The translations under genes and the position numbers were made by a program. The notes beneath the pieces are model-generated. The model had not been told where the DNA came from. It did no database searches and worked only from the letters and a program-made list of their open reading frames with translations. A DNA stretch of 19,798 bases from Alphaproteobacteria bacterium. GTDB lineage: Bacteria > Pseudomonadota > Alphaproteobacteria > Micavibrionales > UBA1664. Positions 1-8,153 of the stretch are shown here, piece by piece. The stretch's first letter is position 1, and every line of letters begins with the position of its first letter. The stretch spans positions 1-19,798 of the forward strand of contig JAGWXJ010000022.1 in assembly GCA_018969935.1 (NCBI GenBank), in the 5' to 3' direction.

Positions 1-1298
1 GCAGAGCCAGGTTTAAGGGGTGTTGCGCCCGGCAGCGGCGTTAAAATATGGCCGCCTGTTTCGGTTTGCCAGTAAGTATCAACGACCGCGCAGCGGCCTT
101 CCCCTACTACGTTGTAGTACCAGAGCCATGCCTCGGAATTAATTGGCTCGCCTACCGAACCCAGTACGCGCAATGATTTGCGGTGGCTACGCTTTACAAA
201 CCCATCACCTTCCTTGAGCAGCGAGCGTATGGCCGTGGGGGCCGTGTAGAAAAGATTTACGGCGTGCTTGTCGACAACATCCCAGAAACGGCCCCAATCG
301 GGATACTGCGGTACGCCCTCGAACATCACGGTGGTAACTGCATTGGCCAGCGGGCCATAGACAATATAGCTGTGGCCTGTAACCCAGCCGATATCGGCAG
401 TGCACCAGTACACATCGCCCACACGGGCATCGAATACGAGTTCGTGCGTCATGGCCGCGTAAACCAGATAGCCGCCCGTCGTATGCAATACCCCTTTGGG
501 TTTGCCTGTTGAACCTGACGTGTACAGAATGAACAGTGGGTCTTCGGCACCCATCGGCTCACAAGGGCAGTCGGCCGATTGTTTTGAGACTTCGTCATGC
601 CACCATATATCGCGCCCCTGTTGCATGCTGACATTGCCGCCCGTGCGCCTAAGCACCAAAACCGTGCTTACATCCGGGCACTGTGCGAGTGCGCCATCGA
701 CATTCCTTTTAAGCGGGATGGCTTTACCGCCACGCACACCTTCATCGGCGGTGATGACCACCTTTGAATTACAATCCTGAATGCGGTCACGTAGCGATTC
801 CGATGAAAAGCCGCCGAATACAACGGAATGGATAGCGCCGATGCGGGCGCAAGCAAGCATGGCATAAGCAGCTTCCGGCACCATGGGCATATAGATGGTA
901 ACGACATCGCCTTTTTTGACACCGCGCCCTTTTAGCGCGTTTGCGAGTTTTGAAACCTCGGATTTCAATTCGGCATACGTGATTTTGCGGCTGTCGGAGG
1001 GGTTATCACCTTCCCAGATAATGGCCGTTTCATTGGCACGGGCTGGCAAATGCCTATCAACGCAGTTGTGGGCGACATTGAGAATGCCGTCTTCGTACCA
1101 CTTTATGCTTACGTCAGGAGCGTAACGGGTGTTCTTGATGATTGAAGGCGCTTTGAACCAATCAAGGCGCTGCGCTGCCGTAGCCCAAAATTTTTCAGGA
1201 TCGGAAACGGATGCCGCATACATATCGGCATATTTTTGTGCGTCTATTTTTGCGGCGGCTGTGCGCGCGGCGGGTACGGGGAAGATATCTGTCGTCAT
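1..1298 (-). CDS. acs: Acetyl-CoA synthetase, 5' part (3' end off window)
   Basis: This enzyme activates acetate with ATP and CoA through an acetyl-AMP intermediate, in the cytoplasm. Read on the minus strand, the 432 visible residues follow the Acs family closely. They include the N-terminal KWYEDG and CVDRHLPA blocks, GVKKGDVVTIYMPMVPE, the P-loop-like YTSGSTGKPKGVLHTTGGY, the WCTADIGWVTGHSY block and VDTYWQTETGGH. The family is about 650 residues long, so about 220 C-terminal residues, including the regulatory lysine region, lie beyond base 1. The start is the ATG at 1298: a TAA stop lies in frame 12 bases upstream, so no longer form is possible. The nearest purine-rich stretch (GGAAGG) abuts the ATG, which makes the ribosome-binding site poorly spaced. 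It lies 78 bases downstream of the EVE gene on the same strand and could be read through from it. Confidence 0.96.
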   Translation of the reverse strand, partial: MTTDIFPVPAARTAAAKIDAQKYADMYAASVSDPEKFWATAAQRLDWFKAPSIIKNTRYAPDVSIKWYEDGILNVAHNCVDRHLPARANETAIIWEGDNPSDSRKITYAELKSEVSKLANALKGRGVKKGDVVTIYMPMVPEAAYAMLACARIGAIHSVVFGGFSSESLRDRIQDCNSKVVITADEGVRGGKAIPLKRNVDGALAQCPDVSTVLVLRRTGGNVSMQQGRDIWWHDEVSKQSADCPCEPMGAEDPLFILYTSGSTGKPKGVLHTTGGYLVYAAMTHELVFDARVGDVYWCTADIGWVTGHSYIVYGPLANAVTTVMFEGVPQYPDWGRFWDVVDKHAVNLFYTAPTAIRSLLKEGDGFVKRSHRKSLRVLGSVGEPINSEAWLWYYNVVGEGRCAVVDTYWQTETGGHILTPLPGATPLKPGS

Positions 1299-1309
1299 CC
1301 TTCCATTTT

Positions 1310-1333
1310 ATCACCAGAGCATTCTACGGTGAT
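1310..1333. promoter_or_regulatory. Short inverted repeat upstream of acs
   Basis: ATCACC at 1310-1315 is mirrored by GGTGAT at 1328-1333, with a 12-base spacer. It begins 12 bases upstream of the acs start codon. Six-base arms and a spacer of about one helical turn fit an operator for a dimeric regulator, or a weak hairpin over the leader. No regulator is identified and arms this short arise by chance. Confidence 0.2.
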
Positions 1334-1376
1334 GACGCAATGCAATAAAAACAGGCTCTTTCGCTTAAACTTTGGT

Positions 1377-1784
1377 TTAAAGGCCTCCCAGTTTATTTAT
1401 GTAATGCCACTCAGACTCCGTTACGGGCTGAACAGACAAACGGCTGAATTTTATGAGCGCCATCCCTGCCAGATTTTTATCGGCTTTTATCTGCGCCAAG
1501 GTCACAGGCTTTTTAAAAGCCTTATCAGCCCTCACATCAACGCACACGAATTTGCCAGTTTCGTCTGTCGGGTCAGGGTAAGCGGTTTTTACAATTTCAA
1601 CGATGCCTACAATCTCCCGGCCCTCATTGGAGTGGTAAAAGAAGGCCTTGTCGCCTTTTGCCATGGCGCGCAGATGGCCTGCGGCAGCATGGTTGCGTAC
1701 ACCTGACCATGGCTCGACCCCTTTTTTGACCTGCTGGTCCCAAGACCATGTATCCGGCTCTGATTTCATAAGCCAAAAAGCCAT
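1377..1784 (-). CDS. EVE domain-containing protein
   Basis: A 135-residue protein that is almost entirely one EVE domain. EVE is a PUA-like fold related to YTH domains and thought to bind modified bases in nucleic acid. The family signatures are clear: WLMKSEPDTWSWD at the N-terminus, PWSGVRNHAAAGHLRAM, GDKAFFYHSNEGREIVGIVE, and FSRLSVQPVTESEW near the end. The chosen start is the ATG at 1784 because the MAFWLMKSEP beginning is where family members start and AAGGAAAGG sits about 8 bases upstream. A frame extending to 1847 would add unrelated residues. The gene is divergent from the M48 protease with only 44 bases between start codons, so its promoter must be very compact or lie inside that gene. 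Its cellular role is unknown; stand-alone bacterial EVE proteins are widespread in proteobacteria. Confidence 0.93.
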   Translation of the reverse strand: MAFWLMKSEPDTWSWDQQVKKGVEPWSGVRNHAAAGHLRAMAKGDKAFFYHSNEGREIVGIVEIVKTAYPDPTDETGKFVCVDVRADKAFKKPVTLAQIKADKNLAGMALIKFSRLSVQPVTESEWHYINKLGGL

Positions 1785-1828
1785 TTTCGTGCCTTTCCTT
1801 TGACATTTCAGTGGGCCATATTGGTCGC

Positions 1829-3175
1829 ATGAAAAGGCTTCTGACAATCCTGATTTTCGCGTTTTCCCTGCTTACTGCACCCGCGTTTGCGCAAGACGGC
1901 ATGACGGTTATCCGTGATACCGAAATCGAACAAACGTTGCGCGATTGGTCCACACCCGTATGGCGCGCGGCAGGCCTTAACCCCGATAACGTCAAGCTGG
2001 TGCTTGTACAATCCCCCGACCTCAATGCTTTTGTAGCGGGCGGTACGAACATCTTTGTGTTTACCGGCCTTATTGCCGCTGCCAAAACCCCCGGCGAGGT
2101 TATTGGCGTTATCGCCCACGAAACGGGCCACATAGCGGGCGGGCACCTGATCAAGGGCAGACAGGCGATGGAACATGCTTCCTACGAATCCATCCTTGCC
2201 ATGATTTTGGGTGTTGGCGCCGCCGCAGCCGGCGGCGGTGATGCATCACGTGCGATTATCATGGGCGGGCAGGGACTTGCGCTTACCAGCTATCTGGCCC
2301 ACAGCCGCGTACAGGAATCCAGCGCGGACCAAGCGGCCCTACGCTTCCTTGAGGCCGCGCAATATAGCCCCGATGGGCTAGCCAGCTTCCTTGGCACCCT
2401 TAAAAACCAAGAACTTATGCCCGAATCCCAACAGAGCGCGTATTTCAGGACGCACCCGCTGACACGCGAACGTATCGACGCCATGGAACAGGGCGATGCC
2501 AAATCGGCATACAAAGGCGTTCCGCTACCCGCATCCATGACTGAGGAATTCAAACGTATCAAGGCCAAGCTTGCGGGCTTCACGGAACCCGAGCGCGTTG
2601 CATGGATATATTCCGATAAAGACGATTCAACGCCCGCCCTTTATGCCCGTGCCATTGCAGCCTACCGCCGTAGCGATACCGATGTTGCCATCAAGCTTAT
2701 CGATACGCTTATCGGGCGCGAGAAAAACAACCCGTGGTTCCATGAAATCAAGGGCCAGATGCTACGCGACTTCGGGCGCGTGGCCGATGCTACAAAATCC
2801 TACCGTGAGGCCATCAGGCTTGCGCCCGATGCAGCCCTTATCCGCATTGACCTTGCGCAGGTGCTTATTGAAATGCCGAATGGCGATTATACAGAAGCCG
2901 AGCGCCAATTGGACGAAGCCATTAAAAAGGAACCCAAATCCACGCAAATCCACCGGCTTTATGCAACCCTTTATGGCCGTCAGGGGGATGAGGGCGCAGC
3001 CCAGTACCATTTGGCCGAAGAAGCGGCCCTGCGCGGAAAGACCGAGGAAGCGCAAAAGCTGCTGGAAGGTGCCATGACCCGCCTCAAGCCCGGTACAAAA
3101 GCCTACAGGCAGGCTACGGACCTCAAGGTTTACCTGGATGCCCAGCCGAAAAAGGATGACAGAAAGAAACCTTAA
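1829..3175 (+). CDS. Periplasmic M48 metalloprotease with TPR-like C-terminus (BepA type)
   Basis: A zinc-dependent protease of about 448 residues. A signal peptide (residues 1-21, KRLL then a hydrophobic stretch ending APAFA) sends it to the periplasm. Then come the M48 motif NAFVAGGTNIFVFTGL (about 67-82), the zinc-binding HETGH (97-101) and the third ligand in the QESSAD motif (E163, with D167). From about residue 230 the chain is helical and TPR-like, for example YRRSDTDVAIKLIDTL and YREAIRLAPDAALIRIDLAQ. The family includes E. coli BepA, which degrades or assists stalled outer-membrane proteins. The ATG at 1829 was chosen because it opens the signal peptide directly; an in-frame GTG at 1811 would only add six residues. 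No strong Shine-Dalgarno sequence precedes either. It is followed after 37 bases by a DsbA-like gene on the same strand, suggesting a shared transcript for envelope folding and quality control. Confidence 0.93.
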   Translation: MKRLLTILIFAFSLLTAPAFAQDGMTVIRDTEIEQTLRDWSTPVWRAAGLNPDNVKLVLVQSPDLNAFVAGGTNIFVFTGLIAAAKTPGEVIGVIAHETGHIAGGHLIKGRQAMEHASYESILAMILGVGAAAAGGGDASRAIIMGGQGLALTSYLAHSRVQESSADQAALRFLEAAQYSPDGLASFLGTLKNQELMPESQQSAYFRTHPLTRERIDAMEQGDAKSAYKGVPLPASMTEEFKRIKAKLAGFTEPERVAWIYSDKDDSTPALYARAIAAYRRSDTDVAIKLIDTLIGREKNNPWFHEIKGQMLRDFGRVADATKSYREAIRLAPDAALIRIDLAQVLIEMPNGDYTEAERQLDEAIKKEPKSTQIHRLYATLYGRQGDEGAAQYHLAEEAALRGKTEEAQKLLEGAMTRLKPGTKAYRQATDLKVYLDAQPKKDDRKKP

Positions 3176-3212
3176 GATACACTTGTAGCCGAACACACAA
3201 CCGGAGATATCC

Positions 3213-3938
3213 ATGCGCCGTTTCCTACTAACCTTTCTGATGCTGGCCGGCCTTAGCGCCCCCGCACTTGCCGAAGATTTTTCGCGCGAGCAGATTGACC
3301 AATTCATCCACGAATACCTCATGAAGAATCCACAGGTTGTGATTGATTCCGTCAACGAGTACGGCAAAAAGCAACAGGAAGCCGAGAACAAGAAATCGGA
3401 AGATGCCGTAAAAGCCAACATGAACTGGCTGGTCAGCAACACCAAGCACGCCGAAGCGGGTAACCCGAAGGGCGATGTGACGATTGTCGAATTCTTCGAT
3501 TACAACTGCGGCTACTGCAAGCAGGCACTTAGCGACCTCATGTCGATAATCGATTCAGACAAGAATGTCCGTCTTGTTTTCATCGAGATCCCCATTCTGG
3601 GCCAAAGCTCGTTTGAAGCGGCACGCTGGGCGCTGGCTGCCAAAAACCAGAAGATGTATCTGGAATACCATGTGGCCCTGATGCGCCACCGTGGTGCTTT
3701 TGACGAAAACATCCTTGCCGATTACGCCAAAAAAGTCGGGCTTGATGTCGAGAAACTGAAAAAGGACAAGAGCGACCCGATTATTGACGCCATCCTTCAG
3801 GAGAACCTGAGAATGTCGACCGACTTCGGCATTTCCGGTACGCCTGCCTTTGTGGTCGGCACCAAGCTTATCCGCGGTTACATCTCGGGTGATGAAATGC
3901 GCCAAGCCGTTGTCGATGCCAGAAAGGCCAAAAACTAA
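3213..3938 (+). CDS. DsbA family thiol-disulfide protein (ScsC/Com1-like)
   Basis: A 241-residue periplasmic thioredoxin-fold protein. Residues 1-20 form a signal peptide ending in PALA. A helical N-terminal stretch (about 23-80, charged, KKQQEAENKKSEDAVK) resembles the oligomerisation arm of ScsC-type proteins. The thioredoxin fold then starts at VTIVEFFDYNCGYC, with the redox pair C99 and C102 in a CGYC motif. The helical insertion follows, and the cis-proline loop SGTPAF lies around P211. GGAG lies a few bases ahead of the ATG at 3213. It probably forms or isomerises disulfides in secreted proteins. Whether it acts as an oxidase or isomerase cannot be decided here. A ScsB-like reductase encoded at 12082-14178 could be its electron donor, and the Cys-rich lipoprotein downstream could be a client. 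A strong terminator follows immediately. Confidence 0.92.
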   Translation: MRRFLLTFLMLAGLSAPALAEDFSREQIDQFIHEYLMKNPQVVIDSVNEYGKKQQEAENKKSEDAVKANMNWLVSNTKHAEAGNPKGDVTIVEFFDYNCGYCKQALSDLMSIIDSDKNVRLVFIEIPILGQSSFEAARWALAAKNQKMYLEYHVALMRHRGAFDENILADYAKKVGLDVEKLKKDKSDPIIDAILQENLRMSTDFGISGTPAFVVGTKLIRGYISGDEMRQAVVDARKAKN

Positions 3939-3957
3939 CCTGCAAAGGCATACAAAC

Positions 3958-3987
3958 AAAAAAGCCGGCCATTTGGCCGGCTTTTTT
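3958..3987. terminator. Bidirectional intrinsic terminator
   Basis: A perfect 13-base-pair stem, AAAAAAGCCGGCC at 3958-3970 and GGCCGGCTTTTTT at 3975-3987, closes on an ATTT loop. It has an A-run on one side and a T-run on the other, so it works in both directions. It ends the M48/DsbA transcript from the left and the convergent lipoprotein transcript from the right, whose stop codon is only 15 bases away. Confidence 0.93.
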
Positions 3988-4001
3988 CTTGTTGTAATTT
4001 A

Positions 4002-6290
4002 TTAGTGGTAGATGGCACCGGGGATTGCGCCCAAGCTGCTCCAGCTACCGTAAGCCGAAGTATAGTAAACCGAGGGCTGCGACCATGTACCGTTCACGCT
4101 ATCCGAACCTGACCATTCGCGCACGATAACCTCGCTGATCGTAACAGGCGACCATGCCCACCAGTAGCTACAGCCACCCTTACCACCACAGCTTGCCTGC
4201 AGGACGTAACCGGGCCAGCTGAAGTCGCGTCTTTCGATACGGCCGCAGTGCAGCGGAACTGTATAGGTACCTTTGTAGCGAAGGCTTGGGCCCGAGAAGA
4301 TAGCCGGCTGGTAATCAGCCATCTGGCCTTCCTTGTTCATCATGATGGTCTGGACCGTTGTACCGGCGCCGCTATAGCTGCTGGTATCATAGTATGTCCA
4401 TGACTTGATGTAGGCATCCGTGCCGGGGCCAGCGTAATCCGTCCAGTAGTTACAACCTTTGATGTTGCACTCTTTCCAGTTGAGCCAGACGAGGCCCGGT
4501 GTGTCGCCGCTGTTACGGACGCTGTTATAGGCGCCACCAACGTCACCGCCGTAAGAACCGCCGGGGATAAGGGTTGTGTAGTAGCCCGAACCCGCACCCA
4601 GTTCATAGGGGTACCAACCGGCTTGCTTGCTGCCATCATAAGACAGCGGGCAGTTGAGCTGGATCTCGCGTGTGCGGATCAAGCACTGGTTGGTTGCAGC
4701 AGGCACCGTAAAGGGCTGGAACTGGAAGTTAGGCGTGAAGTAGGTGAACCTGTCTGTCCAGTCAGCGGCAAAGCGCGAGCCAACGGCCGTTGTTGTACTG
4801 GTGGGGCCGTGCAGCGTCTGTTTGCTGTTAAAGTAGTTCCAGTTAAGGGTGTATGCGCCACCGCCTGTAGCATAGGTACAGCCAATGAAGCAGAAGCCGA
4901 GCATTTTGTTATACCAAGCTTCGTTGTTACCGTAGTTGGACACGTCCCTGTAATTCCATTTGCTGCCGGCCAGAGCCAGATCGGGGCCCGAAGGTGCGCC
5001 GGGAACCTGATTACAGTTGGCTACATACGTATCGGCGGAAGTACAGCTGATGGCAGGACGGCCAACCCATTTCTCGCGCTCGCCACGGTTTGTGGAGTCG
5101 CTAGAAAGAGCCACCTTCTCTATAATACGGTCTACGTAAGCGGTACCAGAAAGGTTGCTGGTAAGCGTACCCGTGGGTACCGAAAGGAAGGAACGGACTG
5201 ATACCGTACCCTTTTCAACACACACGTCGCGGGTATCGGCCAGCGTGGTTTGGGCCGTATCCGTAAGGGTGCTTGTTGCTGCAGCTGCCTGCGCAACCGT
5301 ACAGGAACTCATATTTTTGCCTGTGGTGTTGCGCACATCCTGACCTGCCTCGTTTTTCTTCACGACGTCGGAGGAGATGCTGGCTGTCGAGCAGTCCATT
5401 TTAAGCTGGTTTTCGAGCGTCTGTTTCAGGCTTGAGGCTGCAACATCCGCAAAGTTGTTCAGAAGAACCGAGCCCGCGTTCGTTTGCGTTGAGCTGGTTG
5501 CGGTTACGATAACGTCCGATACGCAGGCGCCAAGGCTATCCGTGCTCCAGCCCGCATCAGGGTTGGTTGCAAGGGGTACGGCGGTGTTGCCGTTGTATGT
5601 AACCATCGTGCCGTCGCTATTGAAGCTGACCTTACGGCTTTGTACCTGTGTGCCGCGCTGTTTCATGCCGCGGATATCTGTCGGGCAATCCACCGTGCGG
5701 TATTCCGTACGGGAGAGTTGCGATACGGGTGCTGCCGGACGTTCAATACGGAAGGCCAGAACAGGTGCGCCCACAGGAATGCTGATGCTTGCGCAGGAAG
5801 ACGGGATGCTGACGGTTGTACCGCTCGCTGTTTCCAGTGAAGTACCGCCATTATAGGTACCTACCTGATCACCTGCTACACGCTCGCGCAGGGCGCCAAT
5901 CATAGCGCCCGTATCAGTACCAATGCCTTTGGCTTTGAAATGGTTATCGCTGCCGCGACCATCGATCCAGGTGAGGTGCAGGACCTCGGTACCCGAGCCG
6001 GTGGGGCAGATCATGGATTTAACTTCGGAGCCGTTGATGTTGTTTTCGATGCCCATGTTGGCCAAGGTGACCAAATTGCCTGATGTGCTGGTAAACCATG
6101 TGGGGTCACCCACGACGCGGTTCTGGATCTGGACAGCCAGATTGCCGAGCGACGAGGCGTAAAAGTCGCCATTCAGCTTGCCTGCATCCGACACCTTGCC
6201 GGGGTCTTTTTCCTCGGGCAAACAGGCGGAAAGCGCCGTCGAGCAAAGCAATGCGATCAGCATTACGTAGTTGCGACAAAATGAAAACAT
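4002..6290 (-). CDS. Large cysteine-rich lipoprotein of unknown function
   Basis: A 762-residue protein I do not recognise. The start at 6290 gives a short lipoprotein signal, with a hydrophobic core and the lipobox LSAC whose cysteine is residue 23. GGGGG lies just upstream of the ATG. A longer frame to 6359 would bury the signal and is rejected. After the acidic linker PEEKDPGK the mature part has 18 further cysteines spread along the chain, an even number compatible with nine disulfides. Serine, threonine and glycine are abundant in the middle. The last third is very rich in Trp, Tyr and Gly and carries three similar cysteine loops: CFIGCTYA, CNIKGCNYW and CGGKGGCSYW. This composition suggests an exported, disulfide-stabilised surface or periplasmic beta-rich protein. 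The 124 bases upstream (6291-6414) are AT-rich and must hold its promoter; a possible TTGAAG and AAATAT pair is visible on the minus strand but is weak. Confidence 0.85.
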   Translation of the reverse strand: MFSFCRNYVMLIALLCSTALSACLPEEKDPGKVSDAGKLNGDFYASSLGNLAVQIQNRVVGDPTWFTSTSGNLVTLANMGIENNINGSEVKSMICPTGSGTEVLHLTWIDGRGSDNHFKAKGIGTDTGAMIGALRERVAGDQVGTYNGGTSLETASGTTVSIPSSCASISIPVGAPVLAFRIERPAAPVSQLSRTEYRTVDCPTDIRGMKQRGTQVQSRKVSFNSDGTMVTYNGNTAVPLATNPDAGWSTDSLGACVSDVIVTATSSTQTNAGSVLLNNFADVAASSLKQTLENQLKMDCSTASISSDVVKKNEAGQDVRNTTGKNMSSCTVAQAAAATSTLTDTAQTTLADTRDVCVEKGTVSVRSFLSVPTGTLTSNLSGTAYVDRIIEKVALSSDSTNRGEREKWVGRPAISCTSADTYVANCNQVPGAPSGPDLALAGSKWNYRDVSNYGNNEAWYNKMLGFCFIGCTYATGGGAYTLNWNYFNSKQTLHGPTSTTTAVGSRFAADWTDRFTYFTPNFQFQPFTVPAATNQCLIRTREIQLNCPLSYDGSKQAGWYPYELGAGSGYYTTLIPGGSYGGDVGGAYNSVRNSGDTPGLVWLNWKECNIKGCNYWTDYAGPGTDAYIKSWTYYDTSSYSGAGTTVQTIMMNKEGQMADYQPAIFSGPSLRYKGTYTVPLHCGRIERRDFSWPGYVLQASCGGKGGCSYWWAWSPVTISEVIVREWSGSDSVNGTWSQPSVYYTSAYGSWSSLGAIPGAIYH

Positions 6291-6414
6291 ATAACCCCCA
6301 AGGTCGAAAACAGTCCTACAGAGATTATTTTCATCCAAAATTATTAAAATTTGGTTCAAATCTGCTTAGAGAGCGATATTTCGGCAAAAAATAATTAATC
6401 TTCAACCATTTGAC

Positions 6415-8082
6415 TTAATTATTGGCCGGCAAACGAATGGTGACCGCCGTGCCCTGCCCTAAACGGGAGTCGATGGAGAGGGTACCGCCATGCAGTTCGG
6501 TCAGGTCTTTCGTGATGGCCAAACCCAGACCAGAGCCTTCGTGGGAGCGGGTGAAGGCGTTTGAAACCTGTTCGAACGGTTTTGTGACATCGGCAATCTT
6601 GTGCGCGGGGATGCCGATACCCGTATCGACTACCTTTATCACTATATATTGGCCTTCTTTGGTCAGTCGGGCCTCTACGGTGCCGCCCGTGTCGGTAAAT
6701 TTGACGGCGTTGGAGAGCAGATTGAGCAAAATCTGCTTCAACGCCCTACGGTCAGCCCTGATGACCACGTCTTCATCAGGCAGGGTGCAGCCCAGATTGA
6801 GACCGCCTTCCTGCGCACGCGCTTCCATCATCTGGACCGTTGTGCGGATGACTTGCGAGATATTGACGTCTTGCAGGGTAAGTTCGTATTTACCGGCTTC
6901 GATTTTCGACATGTCGAGGATATCGGTAATCAGATCCAGCAGGTGCGTGCCGCTTTCGCGGATGGCTTGCACGTAATCGAGGTAACGTTCGTTGCCCAGC
7001 GGGCCCAATATCTGTTTATCCATGAGGTCGGAGAAGCCGATGATGGCATTCAAAGGTGTCCGCAGCTCGTGTGACATGTTGGCAAGGAAGCGGGATTTGG
7101 ATGCGTAGGCTGCTTCCGCCTGTTCCTTGGCTTCGCGAAGGGCGCGCTCGTGTTCCTTCTGGGGGGTGATGTCCTGCATGATGCCGTAAAGGGCGACAAC
7201 CTCCCCCTCGGAATCCAATTCGCAGCGGCCCTCGCAACGAATAACGCGGCTTTGGCCATCGGCCCGCAGAAGGCGGAAGTCCATGTCGTAGTCATTTTGC
7301 TGGATGATCGCGCGCTGGAAGGCCTGATACAGGCGGCCCAAATCGCGCCTGTGTACATAGGCGCTAATGCTTTCCAGCGAGGGTGTGAACGCGTCACGAT
7401 TGACGCCGAAGATATTGTAGAGCTCGGAGGACCATTCGATATCGGCTGTGCCAACATCCCAGCGCCAGTGGCCCATGTGGGCAAGCGCCTGCGCCTCGGA
7501 TAATTGCTGTTCGCGGCGCATCAGTTCGGCTTCATGTTTGATGGCGCCCGTTGTATCGCGGCCAAGGCAGTAAACCGTGTTACCCGCGCTTGCCAAATTC
7601 CAGCTGGTCCAGCGCGTATCGCCGCCTTTGGTCGTCAGGCGGCAGTCAAAGCGTGCCGTTTGGGACTGTGCGCCCATGAGCCCCTGTAATGTGGTGCGTA
7701 CGGCGGGCCTATCGGCCATATCCACAAATTCGAGGAAGGATTTACCGATCATGCCCTGCTGGCTGTAACCGAGCATCTGGCAAAGCGAGTGGCTGAAGCG
7801 GACGACCGTGCCCTCGGCGTCCATGGTGCACATGATGTCCTGCGACATGGCAAGGAAGCGGCGGAGATCATCGGCCTTGAGGGCTGCTGCCGCGCCATCG
7901 GGGCGGTTGGCAATTTCGGACCCTATCTGGCTTATTTTCTGGCCCAGATTGCGCGCGATTGCGTCTGCTGATGCTGTCGCCATTTCAGCGATTGCGTCTG
8001 CTGATGCTGTCGCCATTTCAGAGCGTACCTGCGTGCGGGTACGCTTTTTGGGACGTGGCTTGGCTGGGGCCTGCGGCTTCAT
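6415..8082 (-). CDS. Cytoplasmic tandem-PAS sensor histidine kinase (PleC/DivJ/PdhS type)
   Basis: A 555-residue kinase with no transmembrane segment, so a soluble sensor. After a basic N-terminus (KPRPKKRTRTQVR) comes an exactly duplicated 11-residue unit (about 23-43). A first PAS domain follows (about 72-180, FLAMSQDIMCTMDAEGTVV, ending in YCLGRDTTG). A second PAS/PAC domain follows that (about 200-308, MGHWRWDVGTADIEWS, ending in YGIMQDITPQKE). A short coiled coil leads to the HisKA H-box with H338 in FLANMSHELRTPLNAIIGF. The catalytic domain has the N-box LLNLLSNAVKFTD, DTGIGIP (about 487) and GSGLGLAI (about 516-523). The GPLGNERYLDYV and SGTHLLDLITDILDMSKIEAG segments are typical of alphaproteobacterial cell-cycle kinases. 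No response regulator is visible nearby, so the partner is elsewhere. It follows accC by 71 bases on the same strand. Confidence 0.93.
   Translation of the reverse strand: MKPQAPAKPRPKKRTRTQVRSEMATASADAIAEMATASADAIARNLGQKISQIGSEIANRPDGAAAALKADDLRRFLAMSQDIMCTMDAEGTVVRFSHSLCQMLGYSQQGMIGKSFLEFVDMADRPAVRTTLQGLMGAQSQTARFDCRLTTKGGDTRWTSWNLASAGNTVYCLGRDTTGAIKHEAELMRREQQLSEAQALAHMGHWRWDVGTADIEWSSELYNIFGVNRDAFTPSLESISAYVHRRDLGRLYQAFQRAIIQQNDYDMDFRLLRADGQSRVIRCEGRCELDSEGEVVALYGIMQDITPQKEHERALREAKEQAEAAYASKSRFLANMSHELRTPLNAIIGFSDLMDKQILGPLGNERYLDYVQAIRESGTHLLDLITDILDMSKIEAGKYELTLQDVNISQVIRTTVQMMEARAQEGGLNLGCTLPDEDVVIRADRRALKQILLNLLSNAVKFTDTGGTVEARLTKEGQYIVIKVVDTGIGIPAHKIADVTKPFEQVSNAFTRSHEGSGLGLAITKDLTELHGGTLSIDSRLGQGTAVTIRLPANN
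7955..8020. repeat. Perfect 33-bp tandem duplication inside the histidine kinase gene
   Basis: Two identical 33-base units lie head to tail at 7955-7987 and 7988-8020. Each encodes the 11 residues MATASADAIAE or its phase equivalent, so the reading frame is kept. The perfect identity, including third positions, points to a recent slippage or unequal-exchange duplication in the N-terminal linker ahead of the first PAS domain. Confidence 0.95.
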
Positions 8083-8153
8083 GGGCTAAGATAATAGCGC
8101 AAATACCCGGTGAACCCAAGTTTTGAAAAAGGGGTTATTTGGCCGCAGGAAAA

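Noticed and set aside
8102..8138. AACCC...GGGTT arms between accC and the kinase as a terminator
   Set aside because: The stem is short and imperfect, with no U-run on the transcribed strand.
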